Part shown: positions 20,946 through 33,333 of the stretch, one piece after another
How positions within the stretch are numbered: position 1 is the first letter of the stretch
Layout: each line of letters starts with the position of its first letter
Source: Takakia lepidozioides
Taxonomy: Eukaryota; Streptophyta; Takakiopsida; Takakiales; Takakiaceae
Assembly (NCBI GenBank): GCA_030704615.1
Contig: CM060731.1
Span: 35,960,001-36,024,000 of the forward strand
DNA length: 64,000 nt
Reading direction: 5' to 3'
The notes under the pieces: generated by a model
What the model was told of the DNA's origin: nothing
What the model saw: only the letters and a program-made list of their open reading frames with translations
The model's database searches: none
Made by a program: the position numbers and the translations under genes

Positions 20946-22640
20946 ATAGACTTTTCGTGGAGGGCACATCTGCCGCTTTTAAGCTTGTGTAGTCTGCACT
21001 TACCACTTCTTCCAACCAATTCAATCCCAAAGTCAGCTCCCCAGGGATCACAATGCTTGGAATGATAAGAGCTTGGCAACTGGCTTAAAAGGCCGACAGA
21101 TTTCTCCCAATTGGTCTTTAGGCCTGATGCATCACAGAAGCAAGAAAGCGAGTTTAGGGTACACTTCAGATTCTCTGAGGAGTTGTTGTCTAAATACAAG
21201 GTTGTATCATCAGCATAAGAGAGAGGATCTAATGGAGGAAGAAGGGTCCATGGATGGAGTATGAAAAATCATTAGCCCTCCTGAGTCATTCCTATTGTAG
21301 GTGATCCAGACCCATCAGCTGCAATCAAAAAGAGGAAGGGGGCTAAAGGACAACCCTGTGGCACAGACAAAAAAAAAAAGGGAAAGACTTAGAAAGAGCA
21401 CCATTTATCCTGCTGGAGGCTGAGGAGAGTAGAATACCAATCCACGTGAGGAAGTCATCATCAATGCCAAAGGCCCTTAAAACACCCAAAAGGTAGCCCC
21501 AATGAATATTGTCAAAGGCCTTTTGAAAATCCAACATCAGCAGGCCAGTGGTTGTTGCGTTTGACAAGCGGTGTGAAGAGCTTCATGAGAGAGCAAAATA
21601 TTATCCAGAATCATCCTACTACATTGGAATCCAGTTTGCTTTGGACTTGGCTAACAAGGGTTGTAGCCGCATTGCAAGTGTTTTTGCAATGATTTTATAA
21701 GAGGAGTTAAGAAGAGTTACAGGCCGATAGTTGGCTAGATTGTCATGGTCGTTTTTTTAATAGATAAGAGTAATTACCCCTTGCGAAATCTGGGATGGCA
21801 TGATGCCTTTGTCCAGAATGTCATTGGCCATTGACATAAAGTCTTCCCCCAAAGCTCCCAAGGGCCCAAAGGCACTTGAAAAATTCCATTGGTATCCCAT
21901 CAGCTCTTGGAGATTAAGAGAGGACAGGGATTCAGTGGCCGACAGAAGCTCCATAGTTGTGAAATGACAACATAAAGTTGCCTTTTCCTCGGGGGAAAGC
22001 ATTGAAGGGAAGGAGTCAAGAACCTCAATTCTGCAGTCCAGGAGGGAAGGGCTATCAGCAGTCGCAGAAAAGAGAGAGTCCTGAGAAATGGACAGCTGCC
22101 ACCTTTGCCATGTCTTTAGGATTGCTGATTTGAGCACCATTTTCATCTTTGACATAGCTTATGAGGGAGGCGTCCCTTCTCTGCCGCGCTTTCTGGAAAA
22201 AATACGCATTCATCTTACTGCCTTTTAAAGACCAATTAATACCCGCTCTAACTCTCATGAATTCTTCCTGGTCTGCAGTGAGCAACGCCAGATTTCTCTT
22301 CGTCTCAAGATAGGAGTTCAAAGTCAGAGGGCCTTCTCTGATGGTTTCCAATTTCTTTTGACAATGTGAGAGACATTTAAGCAGTGCTTTAATATGTCTT
22401 TCTGTCCTTTGAAGAGCCACGTTTCGAGATAGAGTTTGAGCCAAGAAGATATCATTGGATTCCACCAAGCCACATGAGGTGGCCAGAATGTACTTCCTAT
22501 TGAAGCAATTTTGGCGATGTCGAGTTTGGTTTCTTGCAACAAGATCAAGGCGAAGGAGGATAGAAAGGAAGAGGCCCAACGTTTTATGCGTCTGCGTTTT
22601 GGCATAGAGGCATCAGATCCAATGCCTCTCACACTACCTC

Positions 22641-24210
22641 CACTCCGCCTGCACGTCCCATAGGCCCGCCTGTTTACGCGGATTTAGGAAGGGTTTCTCT
22701 GAGGGCCACCTATGGAGGCATTGGCTATAGGAGCCATGGAAAAAGAGCAGAAAGGTACTGAGAAGGAGCGAGAATAGTAGAGAGATCTAAAGATAGAGAA
22801 CTGAGAAGCGAGTGAGAAGAAAGAGTAATGAAGAGGTCGGAGGCAGAATGAGAATAGGTAGAAGATGAACGACGGGCAGCTGAGACTTATTTGCAGAAAA
22901 CGTCATTTGAATGGTGGACCACGCATTCTCGTAAGATACAGACATTAGCGCTCGATGGGGAAACGAGTGGTAGCAACGCAACATGTTGCAAAAATCAATG
23001 AGAGCAGAGTAAAGTAAGGCTCGAGACAAGAGAAGTGAAGAATCATAAAGGTCGTTGTGAAAGGGGTTGAGGTGGGCAGCTCCTTTCAGTAGGGAAATTG
23101 CCATAATTCTCATGAAGTGATAAAGATAAAGACTCGGGGAGGTCACTCCCTATCTAGTTTCTCAGGCACGTGAGACAAACATGTATTTTCTATGGGGGTA
23201 TTAATTTTATTTTCTGAATTTTTGGCCACCCTTTTATTACATAATTTTGTAATATGGCATATTTTCTTGCAGGCTATATTATTTATATTTTATAGCAGGT
23301 AAGAAATATTTGACACCCTATATTAACTTGAAAATAAATAAATAAAATAAATTTACGGGGTAATGAAATTTTTTATTTGCTGGAAACAAATTTATCCAAA
23401 GTAGATGCATCAGCATCATTTAAAGTATAAAGGTTCTGAGCAAAATAAAATCTCATAGTAACTGAACTAATAATTGAATCTATGTCTATCCACTTACTGT
23501 TAGTTACATCATATTTCAATTTCAAATGCCCTCAAAAGAGAGGGAAGCCTAGGGTTGCTGTGCACATGCGCCTATGCCCTCTCCGCTGCGTGTCCCGAAC
23601 CGCGTGTCACTGAACGACATGTGCCCCTTTAATTTATCTCCATCATATATTAGTTTTAATTTTTTTTAAATACGACTTTATTTTGGACCATATTTTAATT
23701 TAAATATGGTGCCACCAATATATTAGTACCCTATAGTATTTCTAAATATATTCTAAATTTTATTTTCTCAAAATTTTCGGCACCCTATATTTTTTTGGAC
23801 GTCAAGTGGTAATATTTGGAAGTGACCTCCCCTTGGATAAAGAGCAGCTTCGATAGCCAATAGCCTGTCAACATCCAGCACTGCAATGAAAGAGTAGAGG
23901 AGAAGGGATGATCACATCCACAAGTTTGAAGAAGAAGATTGCGAGAAGATTCATGGGAAGAGGTGGGGACTAGCAAACGCGTCTAAGTCCCAACCCTCTC
24001 ACCCCCTCTCACCACGTTTTGCGAAGCGATTTTCATCGCTCCGGCGGTTGTGGTATCATGTATTTTATCATGTGATATATACAAAGTATGTGTATGTGAA
24101 TTTTCTGCCATAAAGTAGTTTTCTATTGTATTTTCTTATTCTGACCACAGCATCGAATATCGATTTTCGAAACTATGTAAAGCAATAGGAGAGGTTGCCT
24201 CTAAGCAATG
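22641..24210. other. AT-rich intergenic DNA, no gene seen
   Basis: The stretch contains long A/T runs and scattered simple sequence. Open stretches such as 22787-23146 (-) have no recognisable features. Confidence 0.4.
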
Positions 24211-24214
24211 TTTT

Positions 24215-24475
24215 TTTTTAAAGAAATTTGGAAAACAGCATGAACGGGTACAGAGTTTTGCAAGTACATTATGTTCATCCATTGAAATTAGGATAAAATC
24301 ATCCACATCCATACTTTAATCCAATTATATCATCCATACTTAGTAAATTCATCCATAATTTATTGTCATTTGGAGAAGTTTGGCGATTTCATCCATGAAA
24401 AGGGAATTTATGACAGAATATTCCCTTTTGTTTGGGAGGTCAAAATCTGGCGAAAATTCGCCAATTAAAAAAACG
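24215..24475 (+). repeat. Dispersed AT-rich repeat, copy 1
   Basis: From GAAATTTGGAAAA to AAAAAACGCTG this segment matches 25750-26000 in the same orientation. Shared blocks include AGAGTTTTGCAA, ATCCATTGAAATTAGGA, TACTTTAATCCA, ATATCATCCATA and GTTTGGCGATTTCATCCA. Two direct copies 1.5 kb apart could be the ends of a small non-autonomous element, or just two members of a family. Confidence 0.65.
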
Positions 24476-25740
24476 CTGCTTCTAAGTTAACCTACATCCA
24501 TGATATAGCGACTATTGCAAGCTAGGGGGGTGTATGTTTTCTTTCAAAATTGACTGCAAGTAAATCTTCCTCAGCTTCAGCACAAACAGATCCTTGATCC
24601 AAAACCCAATACACATGACTGCATTTCCTTACATGCAAGTTTACACACACGTGTTTGACAAAACCTACAACCTATTCAACACATGGCGTGCCTTGGGGGG
24701 CTTATTCAGCTTACTGTCCCTATTAATTAATACATCTATGGTTCATGTTTGCTTTTTTTTGGGGGCCTACGTGTGAAGAGCCCACTTCGTACTAACGTAG
24801 TAAGTAGTAAGAGGCAAGGGGAAGAGAGCCTGTCTCTCCTTTATATACCCTCTTAGGCCAGTGGGACCCTTCTAGAAGGCTACCTGGGACACATGTCACC
24901 CCTAGAAACCACCACGTGCAATGTTTTTAAATCTGGCGAAAAATTACCTTTTGATCTGGAAAATAGGTTAGCTATTTTTACTAAGGAATTATGCGAGTTA
25001 GAATAAAAAAATCGCCAGAAAGCGCCAATGGTAAAATATCAGGAGCTAGATTTGTCCACGTGGACCTGTTAAAATATGACACATGTACTATAGCCATTTT
25101 TCTAGCTCTGTCGCCTCGTTATTCTCACAACATGGGCGCTAGGTAGAATCTACATGTCGCCCTACTTGCGATTTTGGAAAAGTGAAAAAAAAAAACACTG
25201 GCTACGTGATACTTGCTTATCCCAATTTGGTGCCTGAACCATCCCCATTTAACAGGTGTCGCCTTCATGTTTTGTTTTTACCCCCTTACATGGCGGTTAT
25301 TAATTCAAATCTTGGTGTAGCTTACTATAACCCCAACTTTTTAATTCCTGGACCACCCTCTAATGGACAGGGCCCACGCAAACTTGGGGGGCTTATTCAA
25401 CACATGATCACCCCATAGATTTGCTGCAAGCCTTTCGTTTGTATTGAATTATAATTTGACTTAATTCTAGCTAGTGACATGGTTTGAAATATGTGGTTTG
25501 AACGAAACATACTAAGTTAATAAGCCAGGTTCGACTCATAGATGCGGCGGGTCCGTGCATGTACCCTCATTCATGTACCTCCATTGCATCGTGTACTTCC
25601 GATCTTCCTCTACCCCCCATGTTCAGAGGTACTTAAAGGTAAAAACAACAAAATCTAGTGCGGGGTGTAGGATAAATAGGCCTATGACCGTTATAGTGCC
25701 TACCAAAGTCGATCACCCTATAACTGATTTGGTCCAATAT
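24476..25740. other. Non-coding DNA between the two dispersed repeats
   Basis: CTTGGGGGGCTTATTCA occurs twice, at about 24691 and 25382, showing a second short direct repeat inside the interval. No coding region is supported. Confidence 0.4.
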
Positions 25741-25749
25741 TTTTTTTTC

Positions 25750-26000
25750 CTGAAATTTGGAAAAAAGCGCAAGTGGCTATAGAGTCTTGCAAAAAATAGA
25801 AATACATTCTATCCATTGAAATTAGGACAGAATCATCCACCTCAGTACTTTAATCCATTCATATCATCCATATCTGGCAAATTCATCCATGATATATTTT
25901 TTATTTGGAAAAGTTTGGCGATTTCATCCAAGAAAAAATAGTGCGACATGACATTCCATTTTGGCGAGAATTCGCTGCAAAAAAAACGCTGATTTGGTCA
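25750..26000 (+). repeat. Dispersed AT-rich repeat, copy 2
   Basis: Direct-orientation partner of 24215-24475, with the same order of blocks and ending AAAAAAACGCTG. Confidence 0.65.
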
Positions 26001-26305
26001 GGTACTAATGAGCCGAAGATGCTAATTTTTGCCACTTGGCAAACAGTTATTGGATAAAAATCCTCCTTTCATTCAACTTTGAGACCTAACAACTTTGTGT
26101 GAACTTCATGAAGTCAATTACATACTTCCGAGTGTGTGGGGATGGGGATGCTCCCTATGTGGGGCATCTTATCAATTCTACCCTGGTTGAAAACGACAAA
26201 AATTCACCATTATATTTTTCACTATCATTAGATGAACTATCATAGGCCTATCTACCCCACATAGATTTTGACGATGAGCCATAGGGCCCATCCCAAAAGG
26301 CGCAA

Positions 26306-26690
26306 TGACTCTTAGTTACGGTGGCTACACGGCCAAAGTTTCTCTATGTCGATGAAGATTTGACAATCTGAAAGGAACAAAAGAATGGTGAAGTGACTCT
26401 TAGATACGCCGTCCTTGGCAACCCAAAAGGACCTTGTTCTCGACAGCCCAAAAGAACAATAGCCGAATGGCAAAGTGACTCTCAAATATGCCGACTACAC
26501 GGCCAAAGTTTCCGTGGGTTTGACAACCTTAAAGGAACAATAGCTAAATGGGGAAGTGACTCTTAGATGCAAGAGTTTCCCTATGTCGTTGACAAGGATT
26601 TGACAACCCCAAAGAAAGTCAGACAACCCAAAAAGAGCAATAGCCTAATGGCGAATGGCGAATGGTGAATGGCGAAGTGACCAATGTTGT
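26306..26690 (+). repeat. Degenerate ~80-90 bp repeat array, block A
   Basis: At least four imperfect units begin with (A)AAGTGACTCTTAGAT or AATGACTCTTAG. They continue with ACGCCG-CTACACGGCCAAAGTTTC, CTATGTCG, GATTTGACAA, and end AAAGGAACAATAGCC-AATGGC. An extra GGCGAAT run (four short copies) closes the block. Block B lies at 27740-28270. Confidence 0.7.
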
Positions 26691-26870
26691 ACAGGTATGT
26701 GCCAATTGACCTCGGTATATGCCCGGGTATGAGTAAACGTATCAAAGGACCAACCACTGGAGGGTGTCATTGAGCAAATACCGGGTTGTCTTTAGAACTT
26801 AGGGTTTACGGAGAAAGATCTAATCACTTGCAAACCATGCCAGCGATGTAGCGATTGAGACCAGTACTGA

Positions 26871-26896
26871 GGGGGGGGGGGGGGGGGGGGGGGGGC
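26871..26896. repeat. Poly-G tract
   Basis: About 25 consecutive G residues after CTGA, then CGGGCG. The exact length is unreliable in any assembly. Such runs can form quadruplexes. Confidence 0.9.
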
Positions 26897-27739
26897 GGGC
26901 GAGCAAGGGGTAGGCATTATGACGTTAAGGCGCCCCATGGTGGTGAAGATAAGAAGTTCATTTTTATTTTATTTACTCGAACCTATCTTTATGTTTGGTT
27001 TTTCTTCCACTTTTCAGTGCGGTACTATCATTGATGCACATGGGGCTTAAACATACCCATATACATACCACCCCAATTACGTGAATTCAATTTCAGACCT
27101 ACTCCTACCTGGAATCCGGGTATGTCCCACATGGCAATACTCATACCAGCCAAGTACCCTACCTACGCCAATGTGGATCTACCATCTTGGCCTTAGAGGT
27201 CCATTAGGCATACTAGGACCAATATGGTATGTCAAATGGACATACCAGTACAACATTGGAAGTGAGTGTTACCACACAAGTGGCAGCACCGGAAGCAAAC
27301 GCGAGAATATGATAATCGTGGAGTGGCACCTTCACCTACCACACGAGAGGAACTGCAAAGAAAGACATGAAAAAGTATGGCTGACGTGGTGCATAAGTGG
27401 AGCCTTTCCGCGGAACTTGGATTTCCAGGGACTACTGCCTGGAAATTCGAAATGTTAGGGAATGTCTTTGTCGTGTTTCGCTCCTTCCCGCCAGGGGGAG
27501 CTCGTCTCTCTCGTTTACCCTTTAACACAGATCGTCGCTTCTTCTCTCCCTTCTTGTCTCCTTATGCACATTGGATTGCCGGTCATGTGGTAGCCGTAAA
27601 GTGGTTCTTGCATGTACCTACGTTCTATTACCATAGCCCGTTATATCCCTAACCATGGACTTCCACGTCATTGCCTCTCCTTCTTGCTCATGTGGTAAGG
27701 GCGTTAGATATGCCGGCAGGAGTTTCCCTTCTTGACCGA
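26897..27739. other. Unassigned sequence between the two repeat blocks
   Basis: Open stretches at 27081-27458 and 27377-27652 overlap in different frames and show no domain. The repeat family stops at about 26690 and restarts at 27740, so 26700-27740 may be an insertion. Confidence 0.35.
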
Positions 27740-28270
27740 CATTCGACAACCAGAAAAGAGCTAGAGCCGAGTGGTGAACTGACTCTTATTAGATTCGCGG
27801 GCTACACGGCCGGAGTTCCCCTATGTCATCGACCACGTGAAAGGAGCAATAGCCTAATGGCAAAGTGACCCTTACTGGACATGGGGGCAGGAGTTTCCCT
27901 TTGACAAGGATTCGACAACTCAAAAGCTACATTCGATAATCAGAAATGAGCTGGAGCCGAATGGTGAAGTGACTCTTATTAGATACGCCAGCTACACTGC
28001 CGGAGTTCCCCCTATGTCGTCGACCATGTGAAAGGAGCAATAGGTGAAGTCTCTTATCACGGCCGGAGTTTCTCTCTGTCATTGAGGAGCATTCGACAAA
28101 TGATTACGAACAGGCATTGTCGTACATATACACAACCCCAAGAGTCTTACGCTAATCCCGTGTCATCTCTCTCTCCACATATAGACAACCCACGATCAAA
28201 TTTGGTAAACGCCAAAAAAGCAAGTCAGCGCCATGTTCAGTAGCCGCAAGGTGAAGTGGCTCTTTTGTTA
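27740..28270 (+). repeat. Degenerate ~80-105 bp repeat array, block B
   Basis: Four or five more units of the block A family. The recurring words are ATTCGACAA, GAGCCGA-TGGTGAA, TGACTCTTATTAGAT, ACACGGCCGGAGTTTCC, TATGTC-TCGACCA and TGAAAGGAGCAATAG. Units differ by substitutions and internal deletions. Confidence 0.7.
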
Positions 28271-29801
28271 CGCCGGCCTTGGCCGGAGTCATCTGTCTCT
28301 CTCATAGCCATGTTTAGCCAGTCACGCATCTCATCCACTCTCACCCAAAATTCGAGGTTTCATCCATCCTTCAACTTGGCAAAACCGCGGCTATTGGCCT
28401 GTCGGTGTAAAGCGACCGACGGTCGCCGGACGTGTGACGTGGGCCGGTACCAGGAGCGCCCAAGACGGGGCGTCGTTGGGCCTACCGACGTGAGGACAGA
28501 CGTCGTCTGACGTTGGTCCACCACGGTCGTCGGCGCAGACGAAGGCGGAACGAATGCGTCTGCTGACCGAGATACTTCATCCATTGGCAGGCAGAGGTGC
28601 CGGAATGGGGGGCTTTTCGGAGAGCGTCGTCTCCCTCACTGTGGGGATCCGCTTCTGTTTTTGGAGAGATGGTGTCGATGGAAGCTTCCGAGTGGGGAAT
28701 ATGTATGTTGTTGCATGTTAAGTGGCCCTGATGGCCTTGGTTTCAGGGTCTGAAATAGCTGATCTTGGTCTAAACAGTGAATCCTGTGGGCAGGTTGACA
28801 ACTTGTTCCCGGGTGTCACTCCCGTGTCACTAGAGAGCAAGTGAGAGTCAACCTGAATTGGAGGATGGGGCATATTTGGGATCGTGAGCGAGCTTGAAAC
28901 ATAGAGTGGAAATTTTAGATCACGAGCTGTTTTTGATGGAATGGGGTCGTTGAATGAACTTGAAGTACTTACTGTCGAAGGACGTGAGAGGAATCAAGGT
29001 ACTTAGCTTGTATAACGAGTCAGACAACAACAACAGACTTGTGGAGTCCTACTAAAGGTAGCACATTATGTCTGGACGACGATAGGATCTTCTATATTGA
29101 AACTCGGATCCGGAATCAGGTAACTATTTGTGATCTCAACTGCAATTCTGAAACGCATTCTTGTGAGGGAGCTCTGATTTTGCCCGGGGAAATTTGGATG
29201 TTCCATTACGTGGGACTGTGTTTGAGTCTTGACACTACCTCGAAACCGATAAACTCCGCTGGGTCTACACTTCTCGATTCTCTCAAAGTTGTCTGAGGAG
29301 CTCTTGACCAGATAGATTTGCAGTGTATGATCATCTGTCACTGCCCGCCATCATTGCACTGCCCCATCCAATCTGAATTCACTTGTGAGCTTTCAAACTT
29401 TAAGATCATCTAGCATCGATCTCCAGCGACTCCTGGACAGTACAGTCCAGTTGACTATATCTAGAGTGTTTCACTTGGCCATAATTATCTCTAGAGATGT
29501 ACAGTGAGGAGTATGGGGTGGTGATTCAGACTTTGGTGTGTACTGCGGTCCAGGGATGCGAAGTGCGAACTGCAAGCTCAATATTGGAGGACCCAGCCAT
29601 TTCGGTCGAGTTTGCGAGCATAACTGTTGGAGCAAAAAGTCTTACTGTAGCATGTCGCCACCAGCTTACTGAGCGCCAAGTTATTGTACCTGGATGAAGC
29701 GACCCCCAGTCTTCCGGAACAGCACCGATGGAGAGGCGGGTGCACGGCCGGTACCTCTTAGAATCTTGAACTTCATAACCACTTAGAACTACAGCTCGGC
29801 C
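28271..29801. promoter_or_regulatory. GC-rich segment and leader upstream of the bHLH-like gene
   Basis: 28380-28570 is markedly GC-rich and CpG-rich (many CGACGG, GTCGCC and GACGTC words) compared with the AT-rich DNA before it. About 1.2 kb of ordinary composition follows up to ATG 29802. It probably contains the promoter and a 5' UTR, possibly with an intron. No TATA box is claimed. Confidence 0.4.
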
Positions 29802-32800
29802 ATGGAGACATACCTGCCGAAAGGTCTATTCTCTTCTGAAAGAGAAGAAACTCGGGGATCGCCATTTGTAACCGACCTGTACAGATCAACGCAAGATTCT
29901 GGTCTCAATCTTCAGCTGACCTCATTTCCAACACAGGAAGCAGCTGCCTGCTCCTTGGACTACAATCAGACCAGGCATCTGGAGCACCTCACTAATCTGC
30001 AACAACGAGGTGCTCAGGGCAGTCTCTCGCTGCTAGAGGAGCAGTTGTACCAGCAGATGTCAAGGGACCGTATATTAAAATTCCAAGGTGATAATCAATG
30101 CGATATACGAGGGTTAGGAACACAAAACCCAGCCTCAAGCATGACCAAGGCTTCAAAGCATAATGGACTACCCAGTTTTTGGCGAGGAGCTAGCCCAGCC
30201 TTTCTCATGCAGCAACTACAGGGACGTTTTACAACAAATTTTGCATCTTTTCGCCAAGCATCAGGGATGCTATCGTGCACCTCCAACCCACACGAGTTTG
30301 AGTCCTCAGCTAGCCAAGCTGGACAGCATTTCATGGGACCTGAGCCCGGAGGGCTAACGGATCCATCTTTGCTCGACAAATCCATGCAACAAACCGTGAT
30401 CGTCAAGTCAGAGGAAATTCTCACTAAGGGTGGTTCCAGGAAGACCGAAGGATTTGATCCTGATTCCTCCTTGGAACTTCCAGCCGTACTCTCCTACAAT
30501 GACCAGCTACACGCTTTGTCACAAAACTCGTCCAGGTCGGATGTCATCAGTACAAAATTGGAAAGCTCTTTTCCTGCCAAGCACTGTAATTACATGCAAG
30601 CTGTAACCCCATTTGAGAGCAACCCTCAGCTGCAGAATCTGCTAGATGTTCAAGTGAAGAGACCTAGTGCTAGCAATTTTCCTGAAGGAGAAGTAGTACA
30701 ACCCCAGCCGGGACTCTCAAAGTCGGGTGCAGGTCTTCTGAATCGTACATGTGCCAAGGAAAAACATTTTCTGACCGGTCCAGACTATTCTGGGGACATG
30801 CGTCCGAGTATCGGTTACTTCAGCAGGCACTCGTGGTCCACCACTAATGGTGCAACGCCTGGGCAATCGCAGCCAGACGGCCAAGAAGGAGAGGTGGGCT
30901 GCATATGGGAAGACAGTTTGGGGGACGAGGGCGATAATATGGAGAATCTACCCGGCGAGAGAGTGCGGAAGAAGGCTAAAGTAGTCACTTTCATGGATGG
31001 TAGGGCACTCAGCTTGGATGCTCCCCACAGCCTTCCAGAGTATAACGACAACAAGAAATTGCATGAAAAGTTCCAGACTCTCAAGGGGTTGCTGCAGCCC
31101 GATTCTTGTTCCTCGGAGGTAATTATAGACCTTGAATCATAAAACTGTACGCCTTAGATTTGGAACGCACTTAGTAAGATTTTGACCGCCTCCAACTATC
31201 ATATAAAGCTGTGTTGATCACCCATCTTTACAAGTTGGCCGAGGTCATGAATACATTCAAGCACACGCATTTAGAATTTAAGTATAACAAATTGAGATTG
31301 TGCATGCTTGATGCAGGTCGGTAGAGAGTCAGTTTTGGGAGAGACGATCTATTATCTCAAGGAAATGCGGAGGTGGTTGCAGCAGAATGACTCAGACACA
31401 GCCTTTACCTGTAGCAATGCTGAACATCCCTCCAAGTTTCTTGAAGATGAGAGACTTGACTCAGCAGATGAAGTGGTATCATCAGACCAGGGATTTACAG
31501 CCCACCAGCTTGACCTGGATGGCACCCCGTTGCTTAAGCTGGAAGATATTGGATTTGACACAGCTGGATTGGATCAGGTCTGCCCAGATGTGATGGTGGA
31601 TGATGTGCCTCAGATAGAGGTAAGTTAGATCACAAGATGATTGAACTTGGCAGCTCAGACCCTCTTTCACAATGGGCGTCAAACACTGCATGTTGCTAAT
31701 CCAAGGAAAATGTCTCATCGAGTAATAAAACTGCCACTAGGTGTTCTCTGCAGAACTAACAAGTGCCCAGTTGAACTTTTATTCCCAGAAGTGGACATTG
31801 GAGGTCCTCTCCCAGGCTTTATTGAAGGGCATGATGACCATTTGATGGTTATTGATCAACTGCTTGTACCACCTTTAGAATTTTCTTTTACTGAGCTGTA
31901 ACCAGGGCAATGTGACTGCCCAAACCTCCCACAGGGACTAGAAAGGACCATTTACCCTCTTATGGAGGGGGTTATTGACTTTGAACCCACAATTGCTCAC
32001 AAGGGGGCCTTGTGCCCCAACCACTGGGACATTATATGTTGGATTGCTCTGCACTTGGAAAATCTAGATTTTATAGCAAGTATGGTCAGATCAACATTTC
32101 CTGTAAGAAAAATACAATGTCCCCCATTTGGCATTTTTGCTGATCCTGTGCATTGGCCTGTGGGTCTGGGGTTTAATCCCCAGTGTATTGGTCGTTGGGG
32201 CTCACTCCCTGTATCCCTGTCCCTGTTTCCTTGAAAAAAAACAATGTGAGGTATCCCTGTGACCTTTTTTGCAAAGCTTTTGTGCAGGTGAGGATGATGG
32301 AGAAGCAGCAAGTGATGGTGAAACTGAGTGCCAAGGACAGGCCGGGGCTCTTCACGGACCTTATGCTGGTGATGTGTGACTTGAAGCTGCATGTGCAACA
32401 TGCTAACATCCGGACCACTGCTGGCAAAAGGAACGATGTCTTTGCTGCCAAGGTAGATTGAACATCTCTGGAGCTTCTTTTTCATGTCCACCTCCACAAA
32501 TTTCACACTTAAATTTAAGAAGTGCATAGAAATCCTTAAATTGCACAACTGCTTTGAGTGCATAATCCATACAGCTCCAGATCCAGTTCGCACGCTTGAG
32601 CCAGATTTGAGAGGCCTGGGCGGCCCCTCAAGCTGCCCAAACACATGTTAATGCTACAAACCAAGATTTAATTAAATCTGGATCACAATAAGAAACTTGC
32701 CCACAAATTGATCACCAGGCCACAAACTGTGAGCATGAAGGCCTAGGCACGATGACGTGCACACCATATGTGAGCTCAGCTTCAGAACAACACTTGGACC

Positions 32801-33333
32801 CTGCTGAGTATTGAGACAACCACCTATATGTATTGGACTGCAAACATACCCCTATGATTCCACCGTCATGCAGCAGTGCGATATACACTTGTGGGAAATT
32901 TCCAGAGATCATATCTGTTTTTCAAGTGTCACAGGACCTGCAGTGCTACTGAATGGTGCACAAGCTTTATGCACATCTGCCTGATGATCCATGGAGGATT
33001 AGCCCCCAAAGCACGCCGTAGAATATACTTTAAAACACCTGAAGTATTTGAGGCCCTTGTATAAACCTGTGCAAGGTGACGTAGTCAATCATGATTTCTC
33101 CTGTGAATGTGTCTTATGATATCGAACAAGTTTCACTAACCAGATTGAGATTGTGCAAATACATGCAGATGGACTTGTCTCTTCTTGAGAATCAAACTAC
33201 ACAGGACATTGCAGCCGCGATAAGTAATGCGATTGAGGGGGCTATATGTAACCCAGGCTCCAATTCGTCCCACCCTCTCACTCCTGATGTTACCAATCTC
33301 AGCAGTTGTCCACGGACAAGGACCATTGAATGA
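29802..33333 (+). CDS. Atypical bHLH-like protein with a C-terminal ACT-like domain
   Basis: Four exons fit in phase: 29802-31118, 31317-31619, 32288-32452 and 33169-33333 (649 aa). If the exon 3 donor is not used, translation stops at 32461. The first ~400 residues are low-complexity, Ser/Gln-rich and lack a domain. Residues ~395-470 read RKKAKVVTFMDGRALSLDA, NKKLHEKFQTLKGLL, and across the intron VGRESVLGETIYYLKEMRRW. This is a helix-loop-helix like those of plant bHLH010/089/091-type factors, but the usual basic region (H-E-R) is not evident. VMVKLSAKDRPGLFTDLML begins an ACT-like dimerisation fold. Exon 4 starts MDLSLLENQTTQDIAAAISN, a fitting last helix. It is probably a nuclear regulator that dimerises and may bind DNA poorly. 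Exon 1 is long, open and unbroken. Confidence 0.7.

Larger units (their letters stand above)
18013..22640 (-). mobile_element. Degenerate L1-type LINE with an endonuclease deletion
   Basis: The minus strand, read from 22640 down, encodes the start of an AP endonuclease (KRRRIKRW..., ILLQETKLDIAKI, GSTFWPPHVAWWNP). It then passes almost directly to the reverse-transcriptase N-terminal region (AGINWSLKGSKMNAYFFQKA), IMPSQISQGVITLIY, the RT core GLLMLDFQKAFDNIHWGYLL and FCDASGLKTNWEKS. Further pieces are KLRRKQVHWRFLNLSIVGRA, LGVLDPLAQITSLLAKWIPR and a zf-RVT domain (ICGSCNLNYIENIEHCFVLC). The order fits a plant L1 ORF2. Many frameshifts, loss of most of the endonuclease, and two non-LINE inserts (19270-20027 and about 20225-20945) show it is dead. 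No poly-A is seen, because its 3' side meets PPR sequence at 18012. Confidence 0.8.

Noticed and set aside
22787-23146. Minus-strand 119-codon open frame as LINE ORF1
   Set aside because: No coiled coil, zinc knuckle or RNA-binding motif, and it is not in register with the LINE endonuclease start at about 22630.
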